From: Castanea sativa
Lineage: Eukaryota; Streptophyta; Magnoliopsida; Fagales; Fagaceae
NCBI RefSeq assembly: GCF_040712315.1
Contig: NC_134014.1
Location: forward strand, 42,211,634-42,275,633
Reading direction: 5' to 3'
Length of the DNA stretch: 64,000 nt
In this document: positions 34,301-46,118 of the stretch, in pieces
Position numbering within the stretch: the stretch's first letter is position 1
Layout of the letters: every line of letters begins with the position of its first letter
Program-made: the position numbers and the translations under genes
The notes under the pieces: generated by a model
What the model saw: only the letters and a program-made list of their open reading frames with translations
What the model was told of the DNA's origin: nothing
Databases searched by the model: none

Positions 34301-37189
34301 ACTTATTTATTATTATTATTTTTGTATTTATTTGTTTGTTAGGTAATGTGTCTGAAATTTAATACTAATCAGCTTGTCAACTTTAATTTATTTATTACTC
34401 CTCAACGGGTGAGGACTGAGGAGATCGTGGAATTTTTATTATTATTAGGATTAAGTACTTACATTTATTTTACTTTAGTTTTGGGTTTTTCTTCTCAAGA
34501 AATTTTTTTATTATTATTACTTTTGGGTTTTTGCTGGGATGGTGTAATAGTGTAATCAAAGTAGGAACCCACTATCCGATGAGGAGATTTATTCAAATTC
34601 TTTTGATTTTGTTTTTCTGTTTTTTAAATAAATCTTCAAATTTTTTTTAAGGATAAAGAGTCCTATACCTCAAGGGCACCTCTTAGTATCTTAACTACAC
34701 CTCTTAGAATCCATTTGATTGGAAGGATGGAAAAATAGAAGTATAAAAGAGATTTAGTTCTTTTATATTTGTTTGGTTGAGAGAATGGAAAATTGGAGAG
34801 ATAGAAAACTCATTTATTTACTTAAGAAAAAAAAAAGATGATGGAAAATAAAGTTGGTAAAAATTAACTATATATGCTCTTATTAGAACTCAATTAAAAA
34901 ATAAACAAACAATTAGTAAAAAAAATCCCACCAAGTTTATTAAAACAAAAATCATGTCCAATTAAAAATAAAATAAAAGCAAAAAACCAAACATAGAGAG
35001 AGCCAACCATGCCCACTTAAATTTAAATAAATAAAACAAACAAACAAACGCAGCACATTTCATAGATATACAGACAAAAACAAATGAAGAAAAAGACAAA
35101 AATTGATAAAGGCATATAAGGTAACTAACATTAAGGAATGAGGTTAATTTTGTAAAACCAATCGGTTGAACCAACAACCAAGTTTTCCACTATGTTTTCT
35201 CTCCATTTTGGAGAAATTTGTTTTTGGTGAATCAGTGGAGAAAATGTCTGGATCCTACCAAAAATCCTTCCACTTTTCTCTCCTTTCCAAATAACTCCAA
35301 AACTTATTTTCTCTCGTCTATTTTCTATTTTTCTTATTTTACCTACAACCAGACACAACCCTAACGTTTTCAATGGAGATATTCGTGATTCAATTTCTCT
35401 CTCTCCTAGGGATCATTGAGGTCCCAAAATCGAACCAAACTCCTAATGCCAAGTTTTGGAAAAACCCATATCTTAGGCTTTAGCCTTTGAGTTCCTCAAC
35501 CATGGCCATGAAGCTAGTTGAAGAGGAAGGTTATGAACCCTCACAAATTTAGGAGAGATATCTTGAGAAGAAAAATAAGTTGTTGTCTTCACATTAATTA
35601 CTATCAACTATTTACAGCGGCTAAACATTAAATGCTTAATGACCAGTCTATATAGCAGAAGTAGGATTAGTCCTACAATCCTCCCCTAATCTAACGACGA
35701 CATGGACAATTTGAGAACAACTATCACGTCATTGGCGAAGGGAAGGGGGGCTAGGGAGGCCATAGATTTTCCAAAAATGCCCCCTCCCCCTATATTTAAT
35801 GTTAAACTTTTAAAATATTACGTAAATTTTAGATAATGACCCCTTTCTTTTTTGAAAAAAAAAAAGAGTATAAATGTTCTTTAATTTATTGTTGTCTCCT
35901 TTATTTTCCGTTTAATATTGACTTGACTTTTTTGTCATATAAGTCATTAATTTTAGGAGCATTTAAAGTATAAGTTAATAAAAATATATAAGCAAATCTC
36001 TTTAGCAAAAGATTTTTGTTGTTTTTCAAAAATAAAGTTATACGCGTTTATATTGAGAGAGTTAAAGCTACCAGAATACAATGATATATTTGACTTTAGC
36101 TCTCTAGAGAAAAATTTTTGGCTATGCCACTGATCATTGTCATCTTCCATACTTCTTGAGGGAATGAGTCTGTTTTACTTGGAAATACATCCTTTCCTTC
36201 TTCAAAGAAAACGGGAAGGGAACAGAGGAGTAATAGAGAGAGACCTACAAAGAATATTTAGCAAGAGAATTGAATTATTCATTAAGCTGAATAATCAGGA
36301 ATAACAGTTACATATGTATGGGGAGGGAATCATCTCAATTTGAGATTGTAATATTTGGGACTTAATAGCGGATTTCTAGGAACATATTAAAATTCCATCG
36401 TATGGAGTTTTTACCTATTACATGCATTATTAACTCGATTGTAACATTATGTTAGATTTATAGAGTCTCGATATTGTTCTTTTACCCTTTTTTTTGGGAA
36501 TTATGTATATTATTTTATTTTTTATTTTTTTTATTATAAAGCAAGCCTATGCATTTTCGGTCTCACGAGGCTTCCTTGAATACCGCTATTCTTTTCTTAA
36601 AATCTCGAATCAAGATTGATAATTACAAATGTTATATGCATAAACTCTATTTATCCATTTATTTTGTAATGGCCAACAAAAAAATTCACACCCAATATCC
36701 TGTATAAAAAGAAAAAGGGCAACACAGCCATGGGGTACCCGGGTGGTAGGCTTATTAATCTGGGACATGATATAAACCTAGAGCTCCGAAGGGTGTGACA
36801 CCAACGCCTTTGTATCAAAAATAGAAAAGAAAATAAAAGAAATCGGTGTAACAAACGGTTTAATCCTAGTCCACCCATGTCATCTGCCAGTGTTGAGGCT
36901 CTCATAAGAATTTGAGGGGGGAAAAAGAAGTGAGCTAATCTCTGAAAACATAAGCTTTACCATCAATACAACATATTCAAGTCTTCATGGCTAACTTAAA
37001 CTGCCATCTACTAAAAATATATAGGTTCAATCTAGCGAAGTATATTTGGAGTGCATTGAGAAAAGAAGCCTTAATTGCAAAAGGATCTGATGGAAACAAC
37101 AAATATGAAGCATACTAACACCGACAAATTAGCAAATGAGTTAGTCCAGCATCTCTAGGCTTGATTCCTACAGTACCTGCAAATGTCAA
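34301..37189. other. Intergenic region between the protease promoter and the FRIGIDA-like 3' end
   Basis: I recognise no gene. From about 34700 to 35370 the ends (GGAAGGATGGAAAAATAGAA on the left, TCCTTTCCAAATA and similar on the right) hint at an old TIR element, but the borders are unclear. A minus-strand poly(A) signal candidate for the FRIGIDA-like gene (TTTATT on the plus strand) lies near 36658. Confidence 0.35.
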
Positions 37190-39217
37190 TTACATGTATG
37201 GCTGGTGCGAAGACTGTAATCCACCACCAATATAACCACCATAATTAGTTGAAGCAGCATTATATGAGGTTGGAGTAACCCTGTCATCTTGGGGATAGTA
37301 GTATAATCTTTGATCATTAGCTTGCTGAACATATGCAGGCTGGCTAGGAACCTGATAATCATATGTTGCCATACCAGCATGAGGATACCTCTCTGACATT
37401 CCAGTGTATGCTGCCCTCTCAACAAAAGCAGGAGGACCCTGCCTACCAGCAGTGGCAGCTGAGGCAACTGGTGCACGGAATCCACGGAACCCTCCATTTG
37501 CTCTTGGCTTCTTTGATTGTTGACGTCTACCAAAATCTCCACCCCTCTTTTTATCAGTCTTGGATTTCTCCAGTTGAGCAACCCTTTTCTGAAGTGGATC
37601 AAGTGGGTAGTCTGCTTCAAGCTTGAACTCTTCAATACACCTAATTACAGCCTTCAGTGCTGCAAGTTCTTGTGCATTTACTTCATTCTGCAAGTGAACA
37701 AAAATTGGCCAGTAAATAATCCATACAAGAAAATTCTCAAAGCATCACTTGGTCAGTCTAATGGACAGAAACGTACCTGTGAACCACCAACACCTTCTGA
37801 GTTCCCACCCTTTCCTTGTGAGTTTCTCCTCAAATCCTTCAAGTATGACTTTAGGAGGGGCACAGTGGGAAAGCTTTCTGTGAGCTCAAATGCATGAATA
37901 AAACGTACCGCATTAATTTGTTTTCCACTGTTGATCAATGACTCAACAATACCTGCACAAAAAATGGAAGCTCATCAAAATCTGTATCCAATAACAAAAT
38001 GACCATTTTAGTAATGACATAATAATATCGAAGCAGCGGAACAAAAGTTGTCGTGTCTCTCAAGTTATTTGACAAGCTACCGAAACCTAAAGGAACATAG
38101 TGTAAGGGACATCTCATGGAAACAAGGCAGAAGTCTCCAGAACCCATCAGGTCAGTCAGTTGAAAGAACACCAACCTGGCATTTTGTGTGTTAACCCAAG
38201 AGTACGGCAGAGCTCAGGCGCCTGCCTGCGGTGAGCAACTGCAAGTACAAACTTGCAGAGTTCGTCTTCATCAAACTCCGAAGCAATCCTAAAAGTTGCG
38301 AGGAGCTGCAAGAATGCCTCTGCTTCCAATGAATTTCCATTGGCAGCATCAATGCCTGAATTAGCCAACTTAGGGTTCCACTCATCAGCAATTGCCTTGG
38401 CTTGCTGCTTGGTCTCGGGGTTCAGAAGGTGATCACCACCTGGGTCAACTCTTGCCAATAAGGCAGTCATGGCTTCCATAAACATAACACAGGATTTGCG
38501 CATGCCCGGAAGGGCAGCATCCTTCTTATCCATTGGTTGGGTAGTTTCATCAGGGGGGTAAAACCCCTCCAGTGAATCCAGCACCAAACGGGCTGGTTCA
38601 GTTGCACTTTCAAGTGCAACAGAAAGTTGCTCTCGAATGGCACTTAGATGTTTTTTATTCTCCATTGTATAACTCAGAAGCCCTTTTGCATCCATCTGCT
38701 GGCATAATTGCATTAGCTCTGGGCGTGGCTTAACCACAACAGCCACACCTTCAGCATTTTCAGTGGTTTTATGAGAAAAATCCTCCTCTGGGGAATTCAT
38801 ATCACCAAGAGAGCTGCTTACCTTGCCGTCTTTGTTGTCCCCGTCATCAACAGCCTCTACAGATGTTGGCTGGTGAACAGATCGTGCCTCTGCAATGGCA
38901 GTAACAGCAGAATCTTTTAGCTCCTGCACTCGATCTAACAGGTCCTGCTCTTTAGCAGCAACAGCTGCCTCTCTCTCCGCAATCAATAAGCGTGTTTCAG
39001 TTTCTTTCTCCTCAAATTCCTTCTCCTTCGCTTCAAGCTGTTCAAATTTTTCCTTCAATAACGTCTCAAGGTTGCGAAAGTGTTCTTCAACTTCTGTCCA
39101 CTGAACCTCATCCTCAAAAGCATCCTTGCGAGCATGCAGATCAAGAAATGCATTTCCAAGCTGTTCTATCAGAGAGGATGTTGTATCTTTTGCCCCAGCT
39201 TGCTCTATATCAGTCAT
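37190..39217 (-). CDS. FRL3-like: FRIGIDA-like protein (FRL3-like)
   Basis: The coding exons are 39217-38176, 37952-37777 and 37687-37190. Both introns are GT-AG, and 1716 nt close as 571 residues plus stop. Residues 40-105 form a charged heptad coiled coil (FEQLEAKEKEFEEKETETRL). The FRIGIDA domain runs from about 165 (RPELMQLCQQMDAKGLLSY) to about 405, with conserved ALESATEPARLVLDSLEGFY and, later, FVLAVAHRRQAPELCRTLGL. A basic stretch at 447-468 (KTDKKRGG, RRQQSKKPR) may be a nuclear signal. The tail is rich in Tyr, Gly, Gln and Ala. FRIGIDA in Arabidopsis scaffolds a complex that raises FLC transcription and delays flowering. Roles of the FRL relatives are partly redundant or unknown. 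Assignment to FRL3 rather than another member is from memory of the sequence, and is less sure than the family. Confidence 0.92.
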
Positions 39218-39894
39218 GGTTATGCAAATTGCTCAACTGAGATTCAGGAGCAGTTCTATAAAAGACGTAAAAAGAGGTTAAAGAGTAAGCAATAAGAGGG
39301 AAAGCAAGCATTTTCATGAGCCAATACGAATATTCAATATTATGTTTTTGTCTGATATAAGTTCACATAAAGGAGATTTACAACGTTCATGCATATGCAT
39401 TGATGCAAAATTAGGATCTGTTTTTCTGTTACAAGAACACCTGCGCCCTCCCCCCCAAAAAAAAAAACCCAACACCCAAAAAAAAAGAAAAATAATTAAA
39501 AACCAGACCTCAACTTGATCAAGGGAGGCTGAAAAATTTTGGGGAAAAAAAGATGAGACTGAATAACTTGCAACTATGAGTAGATATTTCTTTCAAAATG
39601 ATAGAAGTTTATCAATTATAAATTTAATAGGAGTTCCAAGATCAATTGCTTTGCCTTTTAGAGATAAAGAGATCAGACAAAAAAAAGAAACACTATGAAA
39701 CACCATATTTCTTGTTAAATTTCATAAAGTAACAAGATCTACTATGAAGGTGCAAACAATCTCAAACTAACACACGATGTTGAAAATATCCCTTAATTTT
39801 TAATCATTATAAGAGCACATAAATGAAGATTTCCAAAGCTAAGGATCTGAGGCCTCAAAGATTGAACTAGTCACTCAATGAAAATCCAAAGGTT

Positions 39895-40287
39895 AAATTA
39901 CATATTTGGTCCTCAACCTTTGATTCTTTCCTTTTTAATGACATGGAACCTCGCCAAGGCAGTACCCTCAACCCTTAACTTTCGTTTCAAAATCGTCCTT
40001 ATAGTTTAAAATGTTTCATTTTAATTCCAAATTCCTATTCTTACAAAATTGTTTAAAAACAGGTCCTCATCATTATCTGATGGATGGAAAATGTTGATGT
40101 TACATAACAAAATTCATGCCACATTATAGGCTCCAAGTCATCAAAGTGACCTTGATTTCATAAATTCCATTTGCTACGTCAAAATTTTCTATCCATCAGA
40201 TGATAGTAAAGAACTTTTTGAGACATGTAATAGTATAAGGACTAAAGTGTAACGAAGGTCAAAGGTTGAGGACCAAAAATGCAATTT
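39895..40287. mobile_element. Hairpin MITE inside the FRIGIDA-like leader intron
   Basis: The ends are inverted: AAATTACATATTTGGTCCTC then AACCTTTGA on the left, and the same phrase read on the other strand on the right (AAATTGCATTTTTGGTCCTC). Inner arms also pair (TCTGATGGATGGAAAATGTT near 40078 with TTTTCTATCCATCAGATGAT near 40184). So the whole ~390 bp can fold back. It has no coding capacity. Confidence 0.65.
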
Positions 40288-40802
40288 GAAAAAATCCAAA
40301 AGACTCACCTCCTTCCTTTTGTATCATATAACTTCGAGGAAAAAATAAAAAGAAAACTCCATGACTACCAATTTCCGTATCTTAGCAGCTCAGTTAAATT
40401 CCTATGAACTTCAATGCACACTGCATACCAATAAAGGTTGCCATGTAGTGAACCTGCTACGGTCTTAAAGGATGGAAACGGGAATTATTGGTTTTGGTGA
40501 AGGGAATTATTGGTTTTGGTTTTGACTTAGTTCGAGCTAGTCACCCTCCCAAGAAGAAGAAAGGGATTAGGAAGAGAGCCTACAAAGAAATTAGAGTAAT
40601 TGATATCAATGTTCAATATGAGAATTGTTACATGGCTCCTAGTGTTTATACTAGGGATCTTTACAAATCAAGTATCAAGAAAAGCTAAAGGTTGTCATTG
40701 TCCCTTTCACTAACTAAATATCTCTTTGTATTGATCTTAATCACCCATACACATACACATGCCATATCCACATGTGCCCTTAGTTCTAGGCTAGATTGTC
40801 AA

Positions 40803-40900
40803 GAGACGTAACTAGCTCAACTGGCACTTCTTGTCGTTACAAACGGAACTGTACAGAGTTCAAATTCCTCCCTCCCCAACTATCGAATTATTAAATCAAT
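40803..40900 (+). mobile_element. SINE-like, tRNA-derived head
   Basis: ACTAGCTCAACTGGCACTTC resembles an RNA polymerase III box A and GAGTTCAAATTCC, about 45 bases on, a box B. It is followed by AT-rich sequence. It lies in the FRIGIDA-like leader intron, on the opposite strand to the gene. It is probably a decayed SINE rather than a working tRNA gene, since no cloverleaf closes. Confidence 0.45.
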
Positions 40901-41519
40901 AAAAGTCCAGTTCTTGATTTACCAATCTTTCACTTATTAACAGGAAACACAGAAATTTCAAATTGAATCATTCAATCCATATCCATATTCATCTCAGTTT
41001 CAAGAACCACAATTTCGAAGGCTTTAGAACCATTATACAAATTTCATTCAACGACAAATACAAACGGAACCTAGGGCTAAAAAAAAAATAGAATAAAGAA
41101 ATCTAATTACCCTAAACTAATGCGCAGAATACAAATAGGTTACCCTTTACAAAGAAAATATAGCATGTAATAAAATTAGAAAGGCGGTGGGGTTGGGGAA
41201 TCGAATAGCGTACCTGAAGAGTTGCGTGAAAAGTAAATAGCAATGCTAGAAGTAGAAGCGAATTCAATTTTTGCTGGGTTGCAGATTATAGGATATAGAA
41301 GGTAATTCTTGAAGTGAGGTTCAGGTTCTTGTTCAATGGCTAATTTGGTTGTTGTAGCTGGTTGGGCTGTGTCGCCGTAAGAACCCTAACGCGCTGTTTT
41401 GAAATATTTAGATGACGGTCGGTTCAGCTCTAAGGAAATATTTCCGTCGTTTTTATACGCTTTCCCTTTTGCTTTATGGGTGAGTTGGGTTGAGCCAGTA
41501 TGAAATTTTGCTTTTCGAA

Positions 41520-41680
41520 GAAATTGAGGGGTATTTAGTATATAATTTTAAATAATAATTTTTAATTTTTAAACAATATTAAACATATTTTTATATATTT
41601 TTTTATCATATGTATTTTTAAAAAAACCTTTTAAATTTGAAAACTATTATTTAAACACATGTATCAAACGGGCCATAAGT
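41520..41680. mobile_element. Short MITE, same family as 57375-57525
   Basis: It contains AATTTTTAAACAATATTAAA, then CATATTTTTATATATTTTTT, and ends ATGTATCAAACGGGCC. The copy at 57375-57525 has TTAAACAATATTACACG, then TTTCTACATATTTTTTTAC, and ends GCTACCAAACAGCCC. The ends are inverted repeats of a GGGCYGTTTGRTA type. This copy lies just upstream of the FRIGIDA-like first exon. Confidence 0.5.
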
Positions 41681-41689
41681 GTTTGTTAA

Positions 41690-42540
41690 AAGCTGTTAAA
41701 TTTTTTTTTTTTTAATCTGAGTATTTGGCTAGCACTTATAAATGTGATAGTTTGGATGTTAAATTACCAAAAAGAACAATGTATATATAAACTAGTTTAT
41801 TTCATTTTTAAATCAACTACTTCATAATACTTACTCAAACAAAAAAATTACTTAATAATAATAATATATTATTGTCATTATTATTTGTTATTACTATTAC
41901 TATTATTGGTATTATTTTAATAATGTTAGTTTTTTTTAGCATAAATTATTTGTTATTCTAAAAATTTTGAACCAAATATGTTATTTGTCTTACTTTAATA
42001 ATGTTATCTATTTTTAATAATATTAATATCACTATTTTAATAATGTTTTTGTCTTATTGAATATGGTGTTATCTGTTTTAGCATGATGGTCTGACGAGGT
42101 TTCAAAGGGTAAAGTTGGGTTTTTAATAAAAACAAGTGGGCAATTTGGTAATTGAACCAACAATTCCTGAAAGTTGAAGTGGCTTTTTTGCAAAAGCTGG
42201 CCGAAAGGTCCTTTGGCTTTCCTAGTCTTGCACTTTTTGAAAAAGCAACTTTCTTGCTAAAGCAGCTTTTTAATACTCACCAAACACCTAGCATTTTGAA
42301 CTTTGAAGTAAAAAGTATTTTTTGCCATCTGAAAGTGCAAACAAACGGGTACTATAACCCAATTGTATAGCATCTAACGTATTCAGCCAAAAAGTTAAAA
42401 ATCATTTGGCCCATATGCATTCTATATGTATATCGTTTGTATGACTACAATTAGTTATCTCCTATCCAGAAAAATCCAAAAAATAAAAATACAATAGTTA
42501 TCAAAACCGAACTGAAAACAAACTGATCATTAAACCGTAT
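41690..42540. other. AT-rich flank with MITE-like fragments
   Basis: It holds TTA/ATT trinucleotide runs (41860-42060). A GAAAAAGCAACTTTCTTGCT/AAAGCAGC and CACCAAACACCTAGC segment (about 42235-42300) is typical of hAT-type MITE remnants. The plus-strand frame 42152-42370 is not believed to be a gene. Confidence 0.35.
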
Positions 42541-42656
42541 GTAACGTTTGGTACGGGAAAATCCACATTACAATATGGATGCCTAGGAATGTAGCTTTCC
42601 TATGCATGTAGCTTTCCTATGCATGGTTTCATTGGGAATCTTTTACGATTTATAGG

Positions 42657-43299
42657 TGATGTGGGATAAAAACGCTCAGACCGTCCCTGGACGGTCATCA
42701 CCTCAGCAGCCGTCCAAGAGTTATCCTCAGGACGAGGGTAACGGACAAGGCCGTCCTGAGGATGATAGCGAAGTTATATCCTTCGTCCATGGGATGCGCA
42801 CAGCCTGCCCCGAGAGGACTCGTCCACATAAAGCTTCGTGGACGAGGATGCTACACTTGGAATTATCAGGCACACTCGACGAAGGAATTCCAGGACGAGG
42901 AGATCATACTTAGGAGAATCTCCGAATATAATGTGACAATCCCTTATCCCATGCATAACTGTCATGTATCCGTTGTGAAATAGAAGTGTAACTCCTAAAC
43001 GGTTATGGCAGTTACGTTTAATCCTCCTTGAATCCAGGAGAGGTTCCAATTTCGATAACCGTCTATGAAGGCACTATATAAAGACTGATTTAGACAAGGC
43101 AAAGGTAGGTGAATTTTACTCCAAAAAAGTTGGAACTCCAAAAATATAGAGAGAAAAACTAACTTTGCCATCGGAGAGTTTTTGGCCGGCACCCCCAGTC
43201 ACCTTTGATTCGCTTTTCTTTTTTCTTCAGGCCGCAGAGAGAGCAAGTGGTCCTTTCAAGTCCGAAGCATCCAGCCTACTGATCTTCTTTGCATCATCA
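42657..43299 (+). mobile_element. Solo LTR (643 bp) related to the Tat-element LTRs, duplication ATAGG
   Basis: It begins TGATGTGGGATAAAAACGC and ends CTTTGCATCATCA. The perfect repeat ATAGG flanks it (42652-42656 and 43300-43304). Its last 200 bases match the LTRs at 45339 and 55489 (AAAAAGTTGGAACTCCAAAA, TTTTTGGCCGGCACCCC, AAGTCCGAAGCATCCAGCCT), and the first part is more diverged. It keeps the TATATAAA box at about 43075. It also carries several GGACGAG motifs. Confidence 0.88.
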
Positions 43300-43304
43300 A
43301 TAGG

Positions 43305-45333
43305 AATATGAGATGATAATGTTTGGTTTATTTCTAGAAATCTTAAATGAATTTTTTATTTTTTCCATTCTATCCTTAGATTTGAATATAAACTACCAAG
43401 TCCTTTAAAAAAAAAAAAATCTTCCTCTAGATAAGTAATGAAAAACAAAATATAAATTATTAATTATGACAAATTCATTAAAATTGTAGTCTAACATTTT
43501 AAAATGACAAGTACAATATAAAAATAACTATTTAAATTCTCAAATGATTTATTCTTAATAATGATTTTAAAAGAACTTAATCCATAACAAAACAACCTAA
43601 CAACGTTCAGGTCTATAAGATAAGAGAAAAGATATTGATTTTTGTTTTATATTTTATCTTAATTGCTTAAATGATAAGGAAAAATGGTTAAAATTGTCAA
43701 TTTATAAAAAATAAAATTTCCTTTAAGCTTGGGAATTTGAACACCCACCTGTTTTAAAGAGAATCCACATTCCTACTAAGAGAGGTTTAAAGGAGTCTTG
43801 CTCAATTACTGTCCCACGGGGCTTGTGAGACTTTGCCCACAAGACCCCACCCTATGTTAACCTGTAATGCTAGGTCATCCCACTCTTATTATAATAATAT
43901 AAAATTAGGCTTAAAATTGCAATCAAATTAATCATATTAAATCAAACTAATTTTTACTAAGTAACCCAATAATATAAACTAAAGTATTTAATAAGGCAAT
44001 AAAAACAATCTTAATATCTAACCATTTTAATACTTATTAATATAAGTTAGAAATGATTCTAGGGGTGTTTTTGAAATATAAATAAAATAAATGGGGTTTT
44101 TTGTAAATATATGCAGGGTGGAGTAGCCTAAATCTGTCCTTATCCCACCCTAAGGTGCTGGGAAAAAATCTCATGCCATCTTGATGCAAGTAGGAAAGGA
44201 GGTATGTGTTTAGGCTTGGGTTTAGAAGGAAGTGAGAGTTTATTATAGGCAAACTTTGCACAAAGAATATTCTTTGAAATTTAGCATTCAAAGGCTAAGT
44301 AAAATTCCCATTCGCCAAATCTGAATTACCAATCATTACTAACACTATTTATACTAATTAATTCAAGTAGCCAAGCTTTGCTTCATAGTTGGAACTGTAA
44401 TTAACTTGTGAAACTGAATTAGTTACAGTTGCAACTTGCCACTACCTCAAGCTTAGCTGATTCTAACTGTCAGCTCACCCTCGTGTACCTAGCGGTTACA
44501 ATCCAAGCGAATCAGAATGTCATGATGTATATGCTCCTGCATCACATTCTTGCCACCCCACCTTTACCGGAAGAGAAAATCCACTTAAGGCGGATTGAGT
44601 TGGGATGGAGAAAAATTGTCATCTCTTGAAATGATATTATGGTTCACTAGTTCAACTTCAACCATTTAATTTCTTAAAAAAATAATATAACTATAAATAT
44701 TATCAGATGATATTCAAGTTTAACATAAATATGCAAATATATCAAAGATTGAAATTAATTGAATATTATTATCCATCAAATTCAGACAAATTTATTCAAA
44801 TATAGAATTAGCATAGTTACCAGAATTGTATTGAATCGGCGATTGAACTATCAAACCAGTGAATAATACAATTCTAGGTCAGTATGAAAGAAATATCCAA
44901 TTTGCAAAATAACTGATTATATCATTAAAAAACCGGCGTTTTTTTTTTTTTTTTTTTGCAGAAATACCAAACCACATGGTTTTATGTGCAACGTCCTTTT
45001 TTATCTATTTATAATGTTATGCTATCTTAACCAAATAACCATAATTTTCTTTAATTTTACTCTTTTATTTATGAGATTTTAACTTTTTTGCTTTTAAACT
45101 TAAAGTAAGGAGTCAAAATATCAATTCAAGTGTTATATTTTTAGTCCTTTCGTATATATATAAAATATGGGTAAATAAAAAACATTTGTACCCATAGTCT
45201 CAGCTGGTATCTATATACATTCTGCCCCCCAAAAAAAAAGTTGCACAAACATATTTAATGTGTAAAAAAAAAATGGAGAAATTATTTTAAAAAATGTCAA
45301 AATTTGTTTTAGATATTTAATTTATTAATTAAG
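43305..45333. other. Intergenic DNA, partly an old MITE
   Basis: 43305-43790 resembles the right part of the split MITE near 22450-23000 (AGGAATATGAGATG, GAAAAACAAATATAAATTAT-like blocks). The solo LTR at 42657 therefore seems to sit in a relative of the same element. The rest is AT-rich with no gene recognised. Confidence 0.35.
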
Positions 45334-45338
45334 GTTCT

Positions 45339-46022
45339 TGATGGGTATAAAAAATATAACTCCAGCTTCGTCCATGGAGGTCGTTCAAGACAAAACCAGG
45401 TAGGCAAAGGTTGTAAGAACCTCGTTCAGGATAAGGCCGTCCACGCAGTTAGGTGTGTGGGCAAAGCTTTGCATGGACAAAGTTTTGCCACATCATGCCA
45501 GGTCGTCCAAAGAAAATCATCAACCTCGTCTTGGGAAATCGTCCAGAAGGGAACGAGACCGCTTGGAAGCAAGATGCGCCTAACTGGAGGTTCCCTGGAC
45601 AAGGACCCTTGGACGAGCCCATGAAACTTAGGGAAAAATTCCTAAGTAAATATAACAACTCCGTATCACTCGCATAACTTCCAGTGACTGTTTTGTAAGG
45701 AAAAATGTAACTCCTAAACGGTTGAAGAAGTTATCCTTGAACTCTCACACCTCCACAAATCCAAGGAAGGTTACAAGTTTGATAACTGTTTTTAGGACAC
45801 TATATAAATGCCCATTCAGACTAAACAAAGGTACGCTTAACATTTCCTAAAAAGTTGGAACTCCAAAACTATAGAGAGAAAACTAACTTTGTCATCGGAG
45901 GGTTCTTGGCTGGCAACCCCGGTCACCTTTGATTGTTTTTCTTTCTTTTTCAGACCACTAAAACAACAAGTAGTCCTTTCAAGTCTAAAGCATCCAGCAT
46001 ACTAATTTTCTTCGCATCGTCA
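45339..46022 (+). repeat. 5' LTR of the Tat-type element
   Basis: Starts TGATGGGTATAAAAAATATA and ends TCTTCGCATCGTCA. A TATATAAA box lies at 45801. Compared with the 3' LTR it differs by scattered substitutions and a few indels. Confidence 0.92.
45801..45808 (+). promoter_or_regulatory. LTR TATA box
   Basis: TATATAAA follows GGACAC and is kept at the same place in the 3' LTR (55946-55953) and in the solo LTR (about 43075). It is the likely core promoter of this LTR family. Confidence 0.65.
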
Positions 46023-46041
46023 GTTGGCATCGTCTATGGGA
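46023..46041 (+). other. Primer-binding site of the Tat-type element
   Basis: GTTGGCATCGTCTATGGGA begins directly after the 5' LTR and resembles the TTGGCGCCGTCTGTGGGGA form that I recall for Tat elements. Differences may be decay. The matching tRNA was not worked out. Confidence 0.6.
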
Positions 46042-46118
46042 AAAGATAAATCAGTGTTCTTTTCGTTCGATTATCTATTCTGTTTTCAATGATTAGCCTT
46101 TCCCAGACAAAAGGCTGA

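Larger units (their letters stand above)
39218..41400 (-). other. FRIGIDA-like 5' UTR with ~2 kb intron
   Basis: On the minus strand a CTTCAG|GTACGC donor at 41214/41213 and a TTTTATAG|AACTGC acceptor at 39256/39255 define an intron of 1958 bp. It leaves a short leader (39255-39218) directly before the ATG. The first exon would run from 41214 to about 41400, and its start is not visible. A leader intron of this size could carry regulatory elements. Two repeats lie in it and are listed separately. Confidence 0.6.

Noticed and set aside
40488..40688. 66-residue frame rich in Lys/Arg
   Set aside because: Lies inside the FRIGIDA-like leader intron, starts in a short direct repeat (GGGAATTATTGGTTTTGGT) and has no recognised homology.
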